Source: JBFMFH01 sp040752275
Lineage (GTDB): Bacteria; Acidobacteriota; Vicinamibacteria; Vicinamibacterales; JAKQTR01
Length of the DNA stretch: 43,742 bases
Assembly (NCBI GenBank): GCA_040752275.1
Contig: JBFMFH010000003.1
Coordinates: 1 to 43,742 of the forward strand
Direction of reading: 5' to 3'
Under the pieces are notes generated by a model, which saw nothing but the letters and a program-made list of their open reading frames with translations, was not told the DNA's origin and made no database searches. Below are positions 6,628-16,012 of this stretch, piece by piece. Position numbers and translations under genes: made by a program. Positions within the stretch are counted from its first letter, which is position 1. Each line of letters begins with the position of its first letter.

Positions 6628-7437
6628 TCAGCGCCTGAGGAGGTTGACCACCCGCCACTGGTCCTTCTGCTTCGCGAGGTGCCAGTAGTACACCGTCGCG
6701 CCCGTCGTCGTCACGGCCGACGCGATGGTGTCGTAGACGTCGAGCACCCGGCTCTCGGCGCCGATCATGGGCGGCACGGCCTTCGCGGCCGCTGCGGCCA
6801 TGATGCTGTCGCGGTTCCCTTCCGTGATGAACGTCTGGCCCGACGCCGGGCTTGGCCGAAGCGAGCGCAGCGCCGCCTCCGGGTGCACGAGCGGCTCGAT
6901 CCGGGCGGCATCGCTGCCGGAGAGCGCCGCCACCAGATCCGTGACCGCCTTCGTGACGGCTGCCGTGTCGGCATCGGCGTTGGCCGCGCCCGTGGGCGAC
7001 GGCGGCTGCCACAGGACGTGCGCGATCCGCCACGCCCCGTCCTGCTTGACCAGGTGCAGGTAGTCGTTGAAGCCCACGGTGAAGATGCGCGCCGACGCCA
7101 CATCCGCGCGCAGGTCGAGCAGGGCGAAGAAGAGGCCGCGCGTGTCGGGCGGCGTGGTCTTGCCGCCGCCGTTGCGCGTGGCCTCGACGAGCGTCACGGC
7201 GTTCATCGGCACGAGCAGCGACCCGAACCCGGGCCGTGTCACGACGCCGCGCTTGACGAGCGCCGGATGCACGGCGCGCGCCATGCGCTCGGCCGCGCCT
7301 TCGTAGTAGCCCTCGGCATAGTCGTAGGCCGCCTGCCGGATCGCCTCGCGATCCTGGTCGGTCGGGGCCGGGCTCTGGGCTCCGGCAGCGAGAGTCATGA
7401 GCGCCGCCAATCCAGCAGCGCAGCACGCGATCTTCAT
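6628..7437 (-). CDS. Secreted protein with two NTF2/lumazine-binding-like domains
   Basis: The 269-residue product starts with a signal peptide (to about residue 20, LAAGAQS). It has two similar halves. The first (about 28-145) contains IRQAAYDYAEGYYEGAAERMARAVHP and ends DGAWRIAHVLWQ. The second (about 155-269) contains VTDLVAALSGSDAARIEPLVHPEA and ends KDQWRVVNLLRR. This is the pattern of SnoaL/NTF2-like 'putative lumazine-binding' domains in tandem. The role is unknown. A GGAAGGAG site precedes the ATG, and the start codon overlaps the stop of the upstream gene by ATGA, so the two are coupled in translation. Confidence 0.7.
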   Translation of the reverse strand: MKIACCAAGLAALMTLAAGAQSPAPTDQDREAIRQAAYDYAEGYYEGAAERMARAVHPALVKRGVVTRPGFGSLLVPMNAVTLVEATRNGGGKTTPPDTRGLFFALLDLRADVASARIFTVGFNDYLHLVKQDGAWRIAHVLWQPPSPTGAANADADTAAVTKAVTDLVAALSGSDAARIEPLVHPEAALRSLRPSPASGQTFITEGNRDSIMAAAAAKAVPPMIGAESRVLDVYDTIASAVTTTGATVYYWHLAKQKDQWRVVNLLRR

Positions 7438-8035
7438 GGTCGGACTCCTTCCGTTCGGGGGCTTCTCCGTGCCAGGAACCTGGGCGGGGAGGTCGGTCTG
7501 ATAGACGTCCGGGCGGGTTCGGGAGTTCCCCCCACCCGGGCCTTCAGTTCGACGACGTGGCCGGGGCGCCAGTCGCCGAAGGCGTTCTGGAACCAGCGGT
7601 CGACGAGGGTGCCGTCGGGCCGAAGCTCGAACGTGTTGCGATAGTCGAACGCGCGTTCGGGGAACGCGATGCGGCCCTCGACGGTGATGACGCCGTCGCG
7701 TACTGAGACGGTGCCGCGCCGATGGACGCCGCGCGCGTTCAGGATGAGCACCGCGACCTGCTTCGCCTCGCGGTCCCAGTAGTAGTAGCCCTCGGAAGGC
7801 GAGCCGACCTCGGCCTTCGTCTGGAACCTGACCACCGAACCGTCCCAGAGCGCCTCGAAGCGCCGCTCGACGGAAAAGGAGCGCCGGCGGTCGGGCGAGG
7901 TCATTCGCCCAACCCAGGTCTTGCCCACGAGGGCGCCAGGATCGCCAGTTCCGGCGACAGGGTCTGGGCCGGAGCGGCGGCCGGGAGGGCGAGGAGCAGG
8001 GCGAGAATGGAGATGGTCCTATATATAAAGGTCAT
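7434..8035 (-). pseudogene. Secreted protein gene broken by a one-base frameshift
   Basis: From ATG 8035 the frame encodes a clear signal peptide (ISILALLLALPAAAPAQ) and reaches SPELAILAP, then runs out of frame to a stop 10 codons later. The next frame continues the sense as LVGKTWVGRM and goes on through FEALWDGSVVRFQTKAEVG and YYYWDREAKQVAVLILNARG to WRPGHVVELKAR. One missing C in the run near 7930-7934 explains both. The protein is a beta-rich domain of about 160 residues of unknown function, found as the first gene of a three-gene set. The tail after VELKAR is low in complexity and ends in ATGA overlap with the next gene. This may be true decay or a sequencing error. Confidence 0.65.
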
Positions 8036-8130
8036 GGCGGATCCTCGGGGCCCCGGCGCGGAGGCCGGCGAAGGCACCGGCGCGGAGGCCGGGGCAGGCC
8101 CGGCGCGGGCCGACACGAGGATAGACGGAA

Positions 8131-8707
8131 ATGCGGCCCGGCCGCCCTTCGGTTCCGGTGAGAATCGGATTCGGATGGCGCGACGGCTACGGGCTCGGCT
8201 TCTCCATGCAGGGCGCGGGCGATACGGCCTCCTTCGGTCACGGCGGCTCGAACGCGGGTTTCAAGTGCCAGATGGTCGCCTTCCGCGAGTCGGGCCGCGG
8301 CGCCGTCGTGATGACCAACGGCGACCAGGGCTCGCGCCTCGCGCAGGAGGTGCTGCGCGCCATCTCGGCCGAGTACGGCTGGCCGATCTTCAGGCCGCGT
8401 ACGCGGACGACGGCGACTGTCGCGCCCGAGGCACTGGCCCCGCTGACGGGCCGCTACGAGATGCGCCCCGGGGCGGGTCATCACCATCTCGCTCGAAGGC
8501 GGCTCGCTCATCATCACCGACCGCGACCAGCGCATCGAGCTGTATCCCGAGTCGGACACGCGTTTCTTCGAGCTGGTCGAGGAGACGACGGTGGAGTTCG
8601 TGAAGGGTGCCGACGGGAAGGTCACGCACCTGCTGATCGACGGGCGCATCAAGGCACCGAGGGTGGGCGAGACACCGCCTTCTTCTTCATCTGTGGCGTT
8701 GCCGTAG
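8131..8707 (+). pseudogene. C-terminal remnant of a beta-lactamase-like serine hydrolase, frameshifted
   Basis: The frame from about 8146 encodes GWRDGYGLGF, then FGHGGSNAGFKCQMVAF and GAVVMTNGDQGSRLAQEVLR. This is the last part of a class C beta-lactamase/DUF3471-type serine hydrolase, with the HGG motif that replaces KTG. The catalytic SxxK and YxN parts are missing at the 5' end. After RYEMRPG (about 8470) an extra G in a GGGG run shifts the frame; the sense resumes as RVITISLEGGSLIITDRDQRI and ends at TAG 8705. Both the truncation and the frameshift mark it as dead, although the frameshift alone could be an assembly error. Confidence 0.7.
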
Positions 8708-8853
8708 CCTTGACAGCGGCATCGGCCAGGAACGGCACACCGAGGGCGCCTGCCCACGGTCCAGCGCACGGCAACATCGAGACTCCGCGAGTACACGTAG
8801 GTCGCCGCCACGAACGAGAAGGGCCACGGGACCTTGCCGAAGCGAGGCAACAC
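8651..8853 (-). pseudogene. Possible relic of a small membrane protein
   Basis: Read on the minus strand, one frame gives PWPFSFVAATYVYSRSLDVA and VRWTVG. After a single-base shift near 8752 the sense seems to go on as ALGVPFLADAAVKATA. The two parts join into one plausible hydrophobic protein, but I recognise no family and it overlaps the end of the hydrolase relic on the other strand. The rest of the gap up to 9010 shows nothing. Confidence 0.25.
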
Positions 8854-9010
8854 TCGAAGGGTCGTTTGTCTCGACGCGCCAGTCGATTCCGCCTCGATCG
8901 CTCGAGTCCGATTGGTCCGGCGGCTGACGGCACTGTGGACAGTCCTGCCTCCTTCGGTGTTGCGGGAACGGTCGGTGCGGTCATGTAGGCCAGTTTCGCC
9001 CCCGCATCGC

Positions 9011-10867
9011 CTACTTCGGGATCTGCAGCCGCACGGTCACCGTCTCTCCAGCGGCCACATCGGCCAACGTCGCCCCGGCCCGCAGCCGTTCGAGCGACGC
9101 GCGATCCGTCGCCGGGGGCCGCGACCCGGATGGTCCGCCCGTGAACGGCCCCGCCGCCACAAGGTAGCGGCCCGGCAGGAGCCTTGGCGTCGTGAACGCT
9201 CCGGCCTGCCGGCTCAGGGGGGAAGGCGCCGGCGCCGGGCCGGGCGGCGCCTCGCCCTGGCGGGTCGGCGCCGTCGACGCGACCTGCCTGGTAGCGGTCA
9301 CGTGAACGAACGGCGAGTGCGGAAACCACCGCGACGCATCGTCGGGAAACACGACGACCCAGGCGAAGGCCGGATCCCCGGCCGGCGTCGTGACGATGCC
9401 GTCGATGATGCCCACCTCGGCGGTAAGGGTGATGGTCACGCCGTCGATGCGTTCGGTGCCGGCCAGCGTCAATCCCGTTGCCAGGATGTCGCGGCCGCCG
9501 TGCGTCACCGACTTCAGCGCCATGCGCGGCGCGGCCGCCCAGGGCACGAGCGGCCCTCGCAGCCCTGTCAGGCTGAACGCAAGGTCGTCGCTCACCTCGA
9601 CACCCGTTCCGATGCTGAACGCCGGCGAGTAGGTCATGTCGATCGGCCGTGCGGACACGCGCACGCGAGAGGGCGACTTCGGTACCGCTGCGGCCGCTTC
9701 GCGCTCCGGCGCCGTGCCCTCCACAACCACCCGCCCGGCAATCGTGGCGCCGGTGTTCGTCCGGATGTCGACGGTCATCTCGTCGCTGCCGGCGGTGATC
9801 TCGAGGTATGCCGCCTCCCGTGGCCCGCCGCCCGATTCTGGACCCCGCCCCGTGGCTGCGGTCAGCCGGTAGCGCCCGGGAGGCACGTCCCTGATGACGA
9901 ACGCCCCGCCGTTCCATCGGGTCGTGGCGCCAGGCGGCGACCGGTACGGTTCGCGCGCCGACACGAGCGTGACCAACGAATCGGGAGGGCCGCTCAGCGG
10001 ACGGCCGCCCGAATCGGTGGCGCGGCCCGAGATCGTCACGAGCGTTGCGCGCACGAGAGTCACGTCGATGCCGCTCGTCTCGCGCCCCGGTGTGACGGTG
10101 ATGGCCTGTGCCGCGTCCAGGTCGGGAGTCGACGGGTAGAACGTAGGCACGAAGCCCAGCCGCACCTGGCGTTCGCGCGCCTCTGGGTCCATGCCCGTCG
10201 GCGGCGGGGCGTACGAAGCCTGGACGAGGTGCTCGCCGCTCTCGAGGCCGTACAGGCGGAACTGCCCGCGATCGTCAGTGGTGGCAGAGGCGCCGGATGT
10301 TGAGGACACGAGACGCAGGGACCCGAGCTGGCTCTCGCGCCGATATACGGCCACCTGGGCCCGGACGATGGGGTCGCCGCCGCGGTCGAGGACGCGCCCG
10401 GTGATGACGCCGCCGCGTTCGACCTGGATCGTGAGGGACGCCGAGGCGCCGGCAGCCACGTCGATGGTCTGCGACGCGGGCCTCAGGAGTTCGGGCGTCG
10501 GCTGCACGGCCACGCTGTAGCGCCCGGCCGGGAGCGCCGTGATTTCGAAGCGGCCTTCATCGTCGGTCATCACCTCGCGCAGGAGCAGCCACGGCGGCCG
10601 CGATCCGCTGCCCCGGCCGCCCGGCGTGATGAGCTGCAGCCGGACCTCCGGACCACGCTCGCTCGGCGGCGGCGGTGTGCCGCCGGTCAGTCGCACCGCG
10701 GCGCGTTTGACCGCCGCGCCCGTGCCAGCCACCAGGACCTGGCCAGAAACGGTCGCCCCGGCTTCCTGAGGCTGGCGCGCGACGGCCGACCCGCCGCCCG
10801 CCGTGCTCAGGATGAGAATGGCAAGTCCAGCCGCGATCGTCGAGCCGTCAGGACATCGACCGAACAT
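9011..10867 (-). CDS. Secreted multi-domain carboxypeptidase-regulatory-like protein
   Basis: The product is 618 residues from ATG 10867, which has AGGGAGGAT just before it. A signal peptide (IAAGLAILILSTAGGGSAVA) is followed by at least four beta-sandwich repeats of the CarboxypepD_reg type. Each has a core such as GATVSGQVLV ... GRFEITALPAGRYSV, GVITGRVLDRGGDPI ... GQFRLYGLESGEHLV, TISGRATDSGGRPL ... GAFVIRDVPPGRYRL, and IIDGIVTTPAGDPAF ... GAFTTPRLLPGRYLV. Long proteins of this build are abundant in Acidobacteriota and are thought to act in the periplasm or at the surface. No enzyme motif is present. The gene is not closely linked to a neighbour on its strand. Confidence 0.8.
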   Translation of the reverse strand: MFGRCPDGSTIAAGLAILILSTAGGGSAVARQPQEAGATVSGQVLVAGTGAAVKRAAVRLTGGTPPPPSERGPEVRLQLITPGGRGSGSRPPWLLLREVMTDDEGRFEITALPAGRYSVAVQPTPELLRPASQTIDVAAGASASLTIQVERGGVITGRVLDRGGDPIVRAQVAVYRRESQLGSLRLVSSTSGASATTDDRGQFRLYGLESGEHLVQASYAPPPTGMDPEARERQVRLGFVPTFYPSTPDLDAAQAITVTPGRETSGIDVTLVRATLVTISGRATDSGGRPLSGPPDSLVTLVSAREPYRSPPGATTRWNGGAFVIRDVPPGRYRLTAATGRGPESGGGPREAAYLEITAGSDEMTVDIRTNTGATIAGRVVVEGTAPEREAAAAVPKSPSRVRVSARPIDMTYSPAFSIGTGVEVSDDLAFSLTGLRGPLVPWAAAPRMALKSVTHGGRDILATGLTLAGTERIDGVTITLTAEVGIIDGIVTTPAGDPAFAWVVVFPDDASRWFPHSPFVHVTATRQVASTAPTRQGEAPPGPAPAPSPLSRQAGAFTTPRLLPGRYLVAAGPFTGGPSGSRPPATDRASLERLRAGATLADVAAGETVTVRLQIPK

Positions 10868-11217
10868 GGCAATCCTCCCTGTGAAGACTACCGCGCCCGT
10901 GGCCGCAGGTCCACACCGCCGCATCCATCCAGAGTGCCGCGAGGTCGAGTGCGAGATCAGTGAAGGGCTAGGCCGTGCTAGGCCCAGCCGGGCGAGGAAT
11001 GGCGTCACCTGCATCCGCAGCATGGCGGCACCAGGTCCTCGTAGGTCGCGGGCCGGTCCAGTGGAGGCACCCTCGGCATCGGCTGCATCATACATCGTCG
11101 CCTTGCAGGATCCAGACCGGCTGGCAGCCGCGTCCAATTGCCGGAGTTTCCGCGTCGGCCGCGCGCAGCGTGGCAGATTCTGATCGGATCACCCGTGCGC
11201 GGGCGTGAGGATGCTCC
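10868..11217. other. Intergenic stretch without recognised gene
   Basis: The reading frames here are shadows or upstream extensions without ribosome sites. It must hold the promoter of the secreted protein at 9011-10867 and the end of the argG transcript. A direct repeat GCTAGGCC (10967-10986 region) is the only local pattern I noticed, and I cannot tie it to a function. Confidence 0.5.
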
Positions 11218-12579
11218 CTACTCGGCCCAGCCCGAGTCGTGCTCGGGGCTTGCGGCCGGCAGGAGCGGCAGGCCCTCGTGGGGCTTGGTGCCCATGAGAC
11301 CCACGCGGTGGTACACGCGGATCTTGTCGCGCGTATCGAGGATGTCGAGGTTGCGCATCGTCAACTGCCCGATGCGGTCTTGGGGCGTGAAGAAGACCTG
11401 GTCGCCCTTCTCCATGGTCAGCCGCTCGGGATGGTAGGTGAGATTCGGGCTCGTCGTGTCGACGATGGAATAGTCGTTGCCGCGCCGCAGCTCGAGCGTC
11501 ACCTCGCCGGTAATCGCGCGGGCGACCCAGCGCTGGGCCGTCTCGCGCAGCATGAGCGCCTGCGGGTCGAACCAGCGGCCGTGATACAGCAGCCGGCCCA
11601 GGCGACACCCGTTGACCCGGTACTGATCGATGGTGTCTTCGTTGTGGATGCCGGTGACGAGCCGCTCGTAGGCGATGTAGAGGAGCGCCAGGCCCGGCGC
11701 CTCGTAGATGCCCCGGCTCTTCGCCTCGATGATGCGGTTCTCGATCTGATCGGAGAGCCCCAGGCCGTGGCGCCCGCCGACGGCGTTGGCCTCCATGAAG
11801 AGCGCCAGCGGGGTCGCGAAGGTTCGGTCATTCAACGCCACCGGCTCGCCCTCGTCGAAGCGGACGCTGACGACTTCGGGCTGCACCACGACATCCTCGC
11901 GCCACGACGCCACGCCCATGATCGGGGTGACGATCGACACGCCCCGGTCGAGGAACTCCAGGTCCTTGGCCTCGTGGGTCGCCCCGAGGATGTTCGAGTC
12001 GGTGGAGTACGCCTTGTCGGCGCTCATCCGGTATTCGAGACCGGCGCCCTCGAGGTAGGCCGACATCTCGGCGCGGCCGCCGAGATCACCGATGAACTGC
12101 GCGTCGAGCCAGGGCTTGTAGATCCGCAACTGCGGGTTGACGAGCAGGCCGTAGCGGTAGAACCGCTCGATGTCGTTGCCCTTGTAGGTGCTGCCGTCGC
12201 CCCAGATATGCACGTCGTCTTCCTGCATGGCCGAGACGAGCATCGTGCCCGTGACGGCCCGTCCGAGGGGCGTCGTGTTGAAGTAGAGCTGCCCGGCGGT
12301 GGAGATATGAAACGCCCCGCACTGGAGGGCCGCGATGCCCTCGGCGACGAGCTGGGCCCGGCACTCGATGAGGCGGGCGCGCTCGGCCCCGTAGGTCATG
12401 GCCTTGCGGGGGATGGCGTCGTAGTCGGCCTCGTCCGGCTGTCCGAGATGCGCCGTATAGGCGAAGGGAACGGCACCATGCTGGCGCATCCAGTGGAGGG
12501 CCGCGCAGGTGTCGAGGCCTCCCGAGAAGGCAATGCCGACCCGTTCGCCCACCGGAAGCCGCTGCAGGATGTTCGCCAT
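11218..12579 (-). CDS. argG: Argininosuccinate synthase
   Basis: The 453-residue enzyme joins citrulline and aspartate with ATP in arginine synthesis. The N-terminal ATP-binding loop VGIAFSGGLDTCAALHW (about residues 15-31) is the PP-loop of N-type ATP pyrophosphatases. Later IWGDGSTYKGNDIERFYRYG and EYRMSADKAYSTDSNILGATHEAKDLE are diagnostic substrate-binding segments. The length and these segments match the longer E. coli-type subgroup rather than the common 400-residue type. ATG 12579 is used because the upstream TTG at 12594 would add only five codons inside the operator. No other arginine gene is near, so it is a single-gene unit. Confidence 0.95.
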   Translation of the reverse strand: MANILQRLPVGERVGIAFSGGLDTCAALHWMRQHGAVPFAYTAHLGQPDEADYDAIPRKAMTYGAERARLIECRAQLVAEGIAALQCGAFHISTAGQLYFNTTPLGRAVTGTMLVSAMQEDDVHIWGDGSTYKGNDIERFYRYGLLVNPQLRIYKPWLDAQFIGDLGGRAEMSAYLEGAGLEYRMSADKAYSTDSNILGATHEAKDLEFLDRGVSIVTPIMGVASWREDVVVQPEVVSVRFDEGEPVALNDRTFATPLALFMEANAVGGRHGLGLSDQIENRIIEAKSRGIYEAPGLALLYIAYERLVTGIHNEDTIDQYRVNGCRLGRLLYHGRWFDPQALMLRETAQRWVARAITGEVTLELRRGNDYSIVDTTSPNLTYHPERLTMEKGDQVFFTPQDRIGQLTMRNLDILDTRDKIRVYHRVGLMGTKPHEGLPLLPAASPEHDSGWAE

Positions 12580-12613
12580 GGGATAAGTATACAAGAAACT
12601 GCATACTTATGCA
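12580..12613 (-). promoter_or_regulatory. Tandem ARG-box-like operator before argG
   Basis: TGCATACTTATGCA (12600-12613) is a perfect 14-bp palindrome of the form TGNAT-N4-ATNCA, the half-site arrangement bound by ArgR/AhrC. A second, weaker box GGGATAAGTATACA (12580-12593) touches the start codon. The box centres are 20 bp apart, close to the spacing of paired boxes bound by one ArgR hexamer. Repression of argG by arginine is the likely outcome. The palindrome is seen; the regulator is inferred and is not in the window. Confidence 0.65.
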
Positions 12614-12718
12614 CCGACGGCGCGCACGGCAGGGTCCGACCGGCACGGCCCTGCGTCAGCTCGTTGTCCGGCTGCTGGACGGCGATGGTACCCTCGGAGC
12701 CAGGCCCAGGAGCACTCG

Positions 12719-15505
12719 TTACCGCCGAATCGCCAGGAGCGGCGCCAGTGCCACCGCCCGCCGCGCTGGAATCCACGTGGCCACCAGCGACACGGCGGCC
12801 AGAAGCGCCGAGGCCATCGCCAGCGTGATGGGATCGCCGGCCGGCAAGCCGGCCATCAGGCTGCGCAGCGCCGGCACGATCGCCAGCGCCGCCCCGAGTC
12901 CGAGCGCGGCGCCGATGGCCACGAGGCCCATCTCCTCGCGCACGAGCATGGCCACGACCTGACCCGCCTGCGCCCCGAGCGCCATCCGGATGCCTACCTC
13001 GGGGGCGCGTTGCGCGACGGAGGTCGAGACGGCGCCGTAGAGACCGATTCCCGCCAGCACGAGCGCAATGGCGCCGAAGACGCCGACCGTGGCCGCGGCC
13101 GCCCGCTCGAGCGACAGCGACTCGGCCACGTGGCTGGCCATCGTGCCCGCGCGGACGACCGGCACGCCGGGGTACATCTCGCGGAACGCCCGCTGCATGG
13201 CCGCCGCAACCGGTTCGGGGAGGCCCGACGAGCGCGCGACGACGACCAGGCGCGGCCAACTGACGGCGGGCAGCGCGCGGTAGAACTGCGGGACGGGCGG
13301 CTCGATCGGGGCGTTGACTCTCACGTCCCCGACGACGCCGACGACCTCCACCCACGAGTCAGGACTACCCTGGTGTCGGTACCGGAGGCCGACGGCGTCC
13401 GACCGCCCCCAGTAGCGCCGCGCCATCGCCTCGCTCACCACGGCCACGCGGCGGTTCCGGGCCGCGTCTGCCTCCTCGAGCAGCCGGCCGTGGCGCAGCG
13501 GGATCCCCAGCGTCTCGAAGTAGCCCGGGACGACCCATGCGAAGTCGACCTCCACCGTCTCCGCGCCGGTCCGCACGCGGTACTCCTCGATGACGAGTGT
13601 GCTCGAACCGCCTCGGCTCACCGGCAGGCGTGTCGTCGCGCTGACGCGCTCCACGCCGGGAAGCGCCCGGACGCGGTCGAGATAGCCGCCCATGAGCGCG
13701 GCGGTCCTGGCCTCGTCGAGTCCGGCCTGCGCCGGGTCGGCCTGCAGGAAGGCCAGGCGGCCGGCGGCACCGAACCCCAGGGTGGTCTGCTGCGCCTCGC
13801 GCACCCCCCGCGCCAGCAGGCCCGCGGCCACGAGCAGCACCATCGACGCGGCGACCTGCACCACGATGAACGCGCCGCGAAGCGTCACGCCGAGGCGCCG
13901 GGCGCCCGTCCGCCGCGGGGTCGCCGACACGGTGCTCTCCGGTCCCTTGAGGCCGGCCACCAGGTCGACGCCGGTCACACGCAAGGCCGGCGCAATCCCG
14001 AAGGCGACACCGGTCAGCAGCGAGAGCACCACGGTGAAGAGGGCCGCCCGGGCGTCGATCGACACCGACACCTGCAGCGGCAGCGAGAGCCCCGCCGCGC
14101 CCGCCGCCAGCGCGCGTGCGCCCCACACCGCGAGCAGGAGTCCGGCCAACCCGCCGGCCAGGCCGAGCAGCAGGCTCTCGACCAGCAACTGGCGCACCAG
14201 ACGCCACCGGTTCGAGCCGAGCGCGAGGCGGATCGCGAGCTCGTGGCCGCGCTGCCAGCCGCGGGCGAGCAGCAGGCCGGCGAGATTCGTGCACCCGACG
14301 AGCAGCACGAGGCCGGCAACGCCCATGAGCATCGCGCCGGCCGGATAGATCTCCGCGTCGAGTCCCGGCTGCACGCGCACGTCCGCCGCGCGGAGGATCT
14401 CGAGCGTCCGCCCCTTGTGGTGCTCCGGGAACTCCAACGCCAACCGCGCCGCCGTCAACTCGACCGCCGCCCTCGCCTGCTCCGTCGTGGCGCCAGGCGC
14501 CAGGCGCGCCAGGACGTTGAACCAGTGATCGCCGCGGCGCTGCAGCGTGCCGCCGGCATACTCGCCCCAGACGGGTCCGAGTCCCGAGAGCGACAGCCAG
14601 AAGTCGACCCGGTGGCCGGCGACGATGCCGTCGAAGTTCGGCGGCGCGACGCCGGCAATCGAGACGGCGGCGCCGGAGAGCCTGATGATCCGGCCGACGA
14701 CCGCAGGATCGCTCCCGAAGGCCTCGCGCCACAGGCGATGGCTGACGATGGCGGCCGGCGGACCGCCCGTCGCGTCTTCGGCCGCCGTGAAGGTCCGTCC
14801 CATCGCAAGCGGCAGTCCCATGACCCCGAAGTACGGCGCACCGATGAAGTCGATGGCGACGCGGCGCATCTCGCCGTCGTCGCGGAGCCAGGTGGCGTCT
14901 CGTCCGACGATCGAGCCCGTCACCGACGCGAACACGTGGTCGAGGGCGGCCACGTCGAGCACCGTCGGGTACGAGCACGTCCCCGGCGGGCCATCGCCGC
15001 CTCCCTCGAACACGCGGACCACCTCGTGCGGGCGCGGAATCGGCAACGGGCGGAAGAGGAAGGTATCCACGACGGTGAACATGGCCGCCGTCGCGCCGAC
15101 GCCGAGGGCGACGATCAGGATGGCGACCAGCGTGAAGACGGGGGCGGATCGCAGGCGGCGCAGGCCGACGACGACGTCGAGCGGCAGGCCTCGCCACGCG
15201 CAGGCCCATACGCCGGGCGTCTTGCGGCGCGCGTCACGCACCTCGAGCCGCTCGGCGATCTGATCGAGGCGCGGGATGATGGCGGAAGGATCGGCCTGGC
15301 GCAGATCCGCGGCCAGCCGTTCCCAGTCCTCGATGTGCGCGGCGGCCGCGGCCTCGGCGGCCTGGGCATCGAGGCCGTTCGCGCGCGCGTCGGCGTACAG
15401 GTCTTCGAGACTGGCGGCCAGCTCGCGGACGATGCGCCGTTCCCGTTCGGGGCGGATGCCGGCGAGGGGCAGCCGGTCGCGGACGTAGCGTTCCCAGTCA
15501 GGCAT
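12719..15505 (-). CDS. ADOP-type MacB/FtsX-like permease
   Basis: The 928-residue protein starts with a cytoplasmic part of about 120 residues (PDWERYVRDRLPLAGI and a helical segment). It then has the first membrane segment (APVFTLVAILIVALGVGATAAMF), a large MacB-type periplasmic domain, a first FtsX block of three helices (AGLVLLVGCTNLAGLLLAR onward), a second periplasmic domain and a second FtsX block ending IPARRAVALAPLLAIRR. This duplicated layout without an adjacent ATPase is the 'acidobacterial duplicated orphan permease' type. The transported substrate is unknown. The ATG lies inside the end of the PadR gene with an 8-base overlap, so the two are co-transcribed and coupled. Confidence 0.9.
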   Translation of the reverse strand: MPDWERYVRDRLPLAGIRPERERRIVRELAASLEDLYADARANGLDAQAAEAAAAAHIEDWERLAADLRQADPSAIIPRLDQIAERLEVRDARRKTPGVWACAWRGLPLDVVVGLRRLRSAPVFTLVAILIVALGVGATAAMFTVVDTFLFRPLPIPRPHEVVRVFEGGGDGPPGTCSYPTVLDVAALDHVFASVTGSIVGRDATWLRDDGEMRRVAIDFIGAPYFGVMGLPLAMGRTFTAAEDATGGPPAAIVSHRLWREAFGSDPAVVGRIIRLSGAAVSIAGVAPPNFDGIVAGHRVDFWLSLSGLGPVWGEYAGGTLQRRGDHWFNVLARLAPGATTEQARAAVELTAARLALEFPEHHKGRTLEILRAADVRVQPGLDAEIYPAGAMLMGVAGLVLLVGCTNLAGLLLARGWQRGHELAIRLALGSNRWRLVRQLLVESLLLGLAGGLAGLLLAVWGARALAAGAAGLSLPLQVSVSIDARAALFTVVLSLLTGVAFGIAPALRVTGVDLVAGLKGPESTVSATPRRTGARRLGVTLRGAFIVVQVAASMVLLVAAGLLARGVREAQQTTLGFGAAGRLAFLQADPAQAGLDEARTAALMGGYLDRVRALPGVERVSATTRLPVSRGGSSTLVIEEYRVRTGAETVEVDFAWVVPGYFETLGIPLRHGRLLEEADAARNRRVAVVSEAMARRYWGRSDAVGLRYRHQGSPDSWVEVVGVVGDVRVNAPIEPPVPQFYRALPAVSWPRLVVVARSSGLPEPVAAAMQRAFREMYPGVPVVRAGTMASHVAESLSLERAAAATVGVFGAIALVLAGIGLYGAVSTSVAQRAPEVGIRMALGAQAGQVVAMLVREEMGLVAIGAALGLGAALAIVPALRSLMAGLPAGDPITLAMASALLAAVSLVATWIPARRAVALAPLLAIRR

Positions 15506-15842
15506 GGTCGATCCCCAGCACCTGGTTGACGGCGGCCGTGTAGCCCTGCCAGGCCAGCTTCTGGCGGGCCAGGGCACGCAGTCCGTCCGGCGTGAGGCGG
15601 TAGCAGCAGCGGCTGCGCTCGCCCGGCTTTTCGACCCAGCGGCCCTTGATGAGGCCTCGGGCCTCGAGGCGGACGAGGGTCGGGTACACCGAGGCGAGGG
15701 CGAAGCGGAGGTGCCCGGCCGAGCGGAGCTCGATCTGCCGGCCGATGTCGTAGCCGTGCATGGGGCGCGTGTCGAGGAGCGAGAGGATGAGCAGCTCCAT
15801 GCTGCCCTTCTTCATCTCGGCGCTGAAGGCCGTCATTGGCAT
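15498..15842 (-). CDS. PadR-family transcriptional regulator
   Basis: The 114-residue product shows the PadR winged helix: KKGSMELLILSLLDTRPMHGYDIGRQIE, then FALASVYPTLVRLEARGLIKGRWVE and CCYRLTPDGLRALAR. Such proteins are small-molecule-responsive repressors. The start ATG 15842 has AGGGAG four bases upstream; ATG 15836 is an alternative. It is followed with overlap by the ADOP permease gene, a frequent pairing in Acidobacteriota, and probably controls that permease and itself. An imperfect dyad (ATACTGACTAT, about 15864-15874) upstream could be its operator. Confidence 0.9.
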   Translation of the reverse strand: MPMTAFSAEMKKGSMELLILSLLDTRPMHGYDIGRQIELRSAGHLRFALASVYPTLVRLEARGLIKGRWVEKPGERSRCCYRLTPDGLRALARQKLAWQGYTAAVNQVLGIDHA

Positions 15843-16012
15843 CAGTCTCCCTATATGTAGGAATACTGACTATACCAGAAGCCGGCGCCCGAGGGTGACC
15901 CCACAATCGGAAGGCCCCAGCCCTGGCGACAAGGGACCGTCTGTCGGGCCGCCGAGGTCTCCTCAGGGAAAACCCTCCCGTCCCCTGCTATCATCGGGGC
16001 TGGAGGCACTTC

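Noticed and set aside
11239..15529. Long plus-strand frames opposite argG and the ADOP permease
   Set aside because: Their codon use and amino-acid content are those of shadow frames, while the minus-strand genes match known families throughout.
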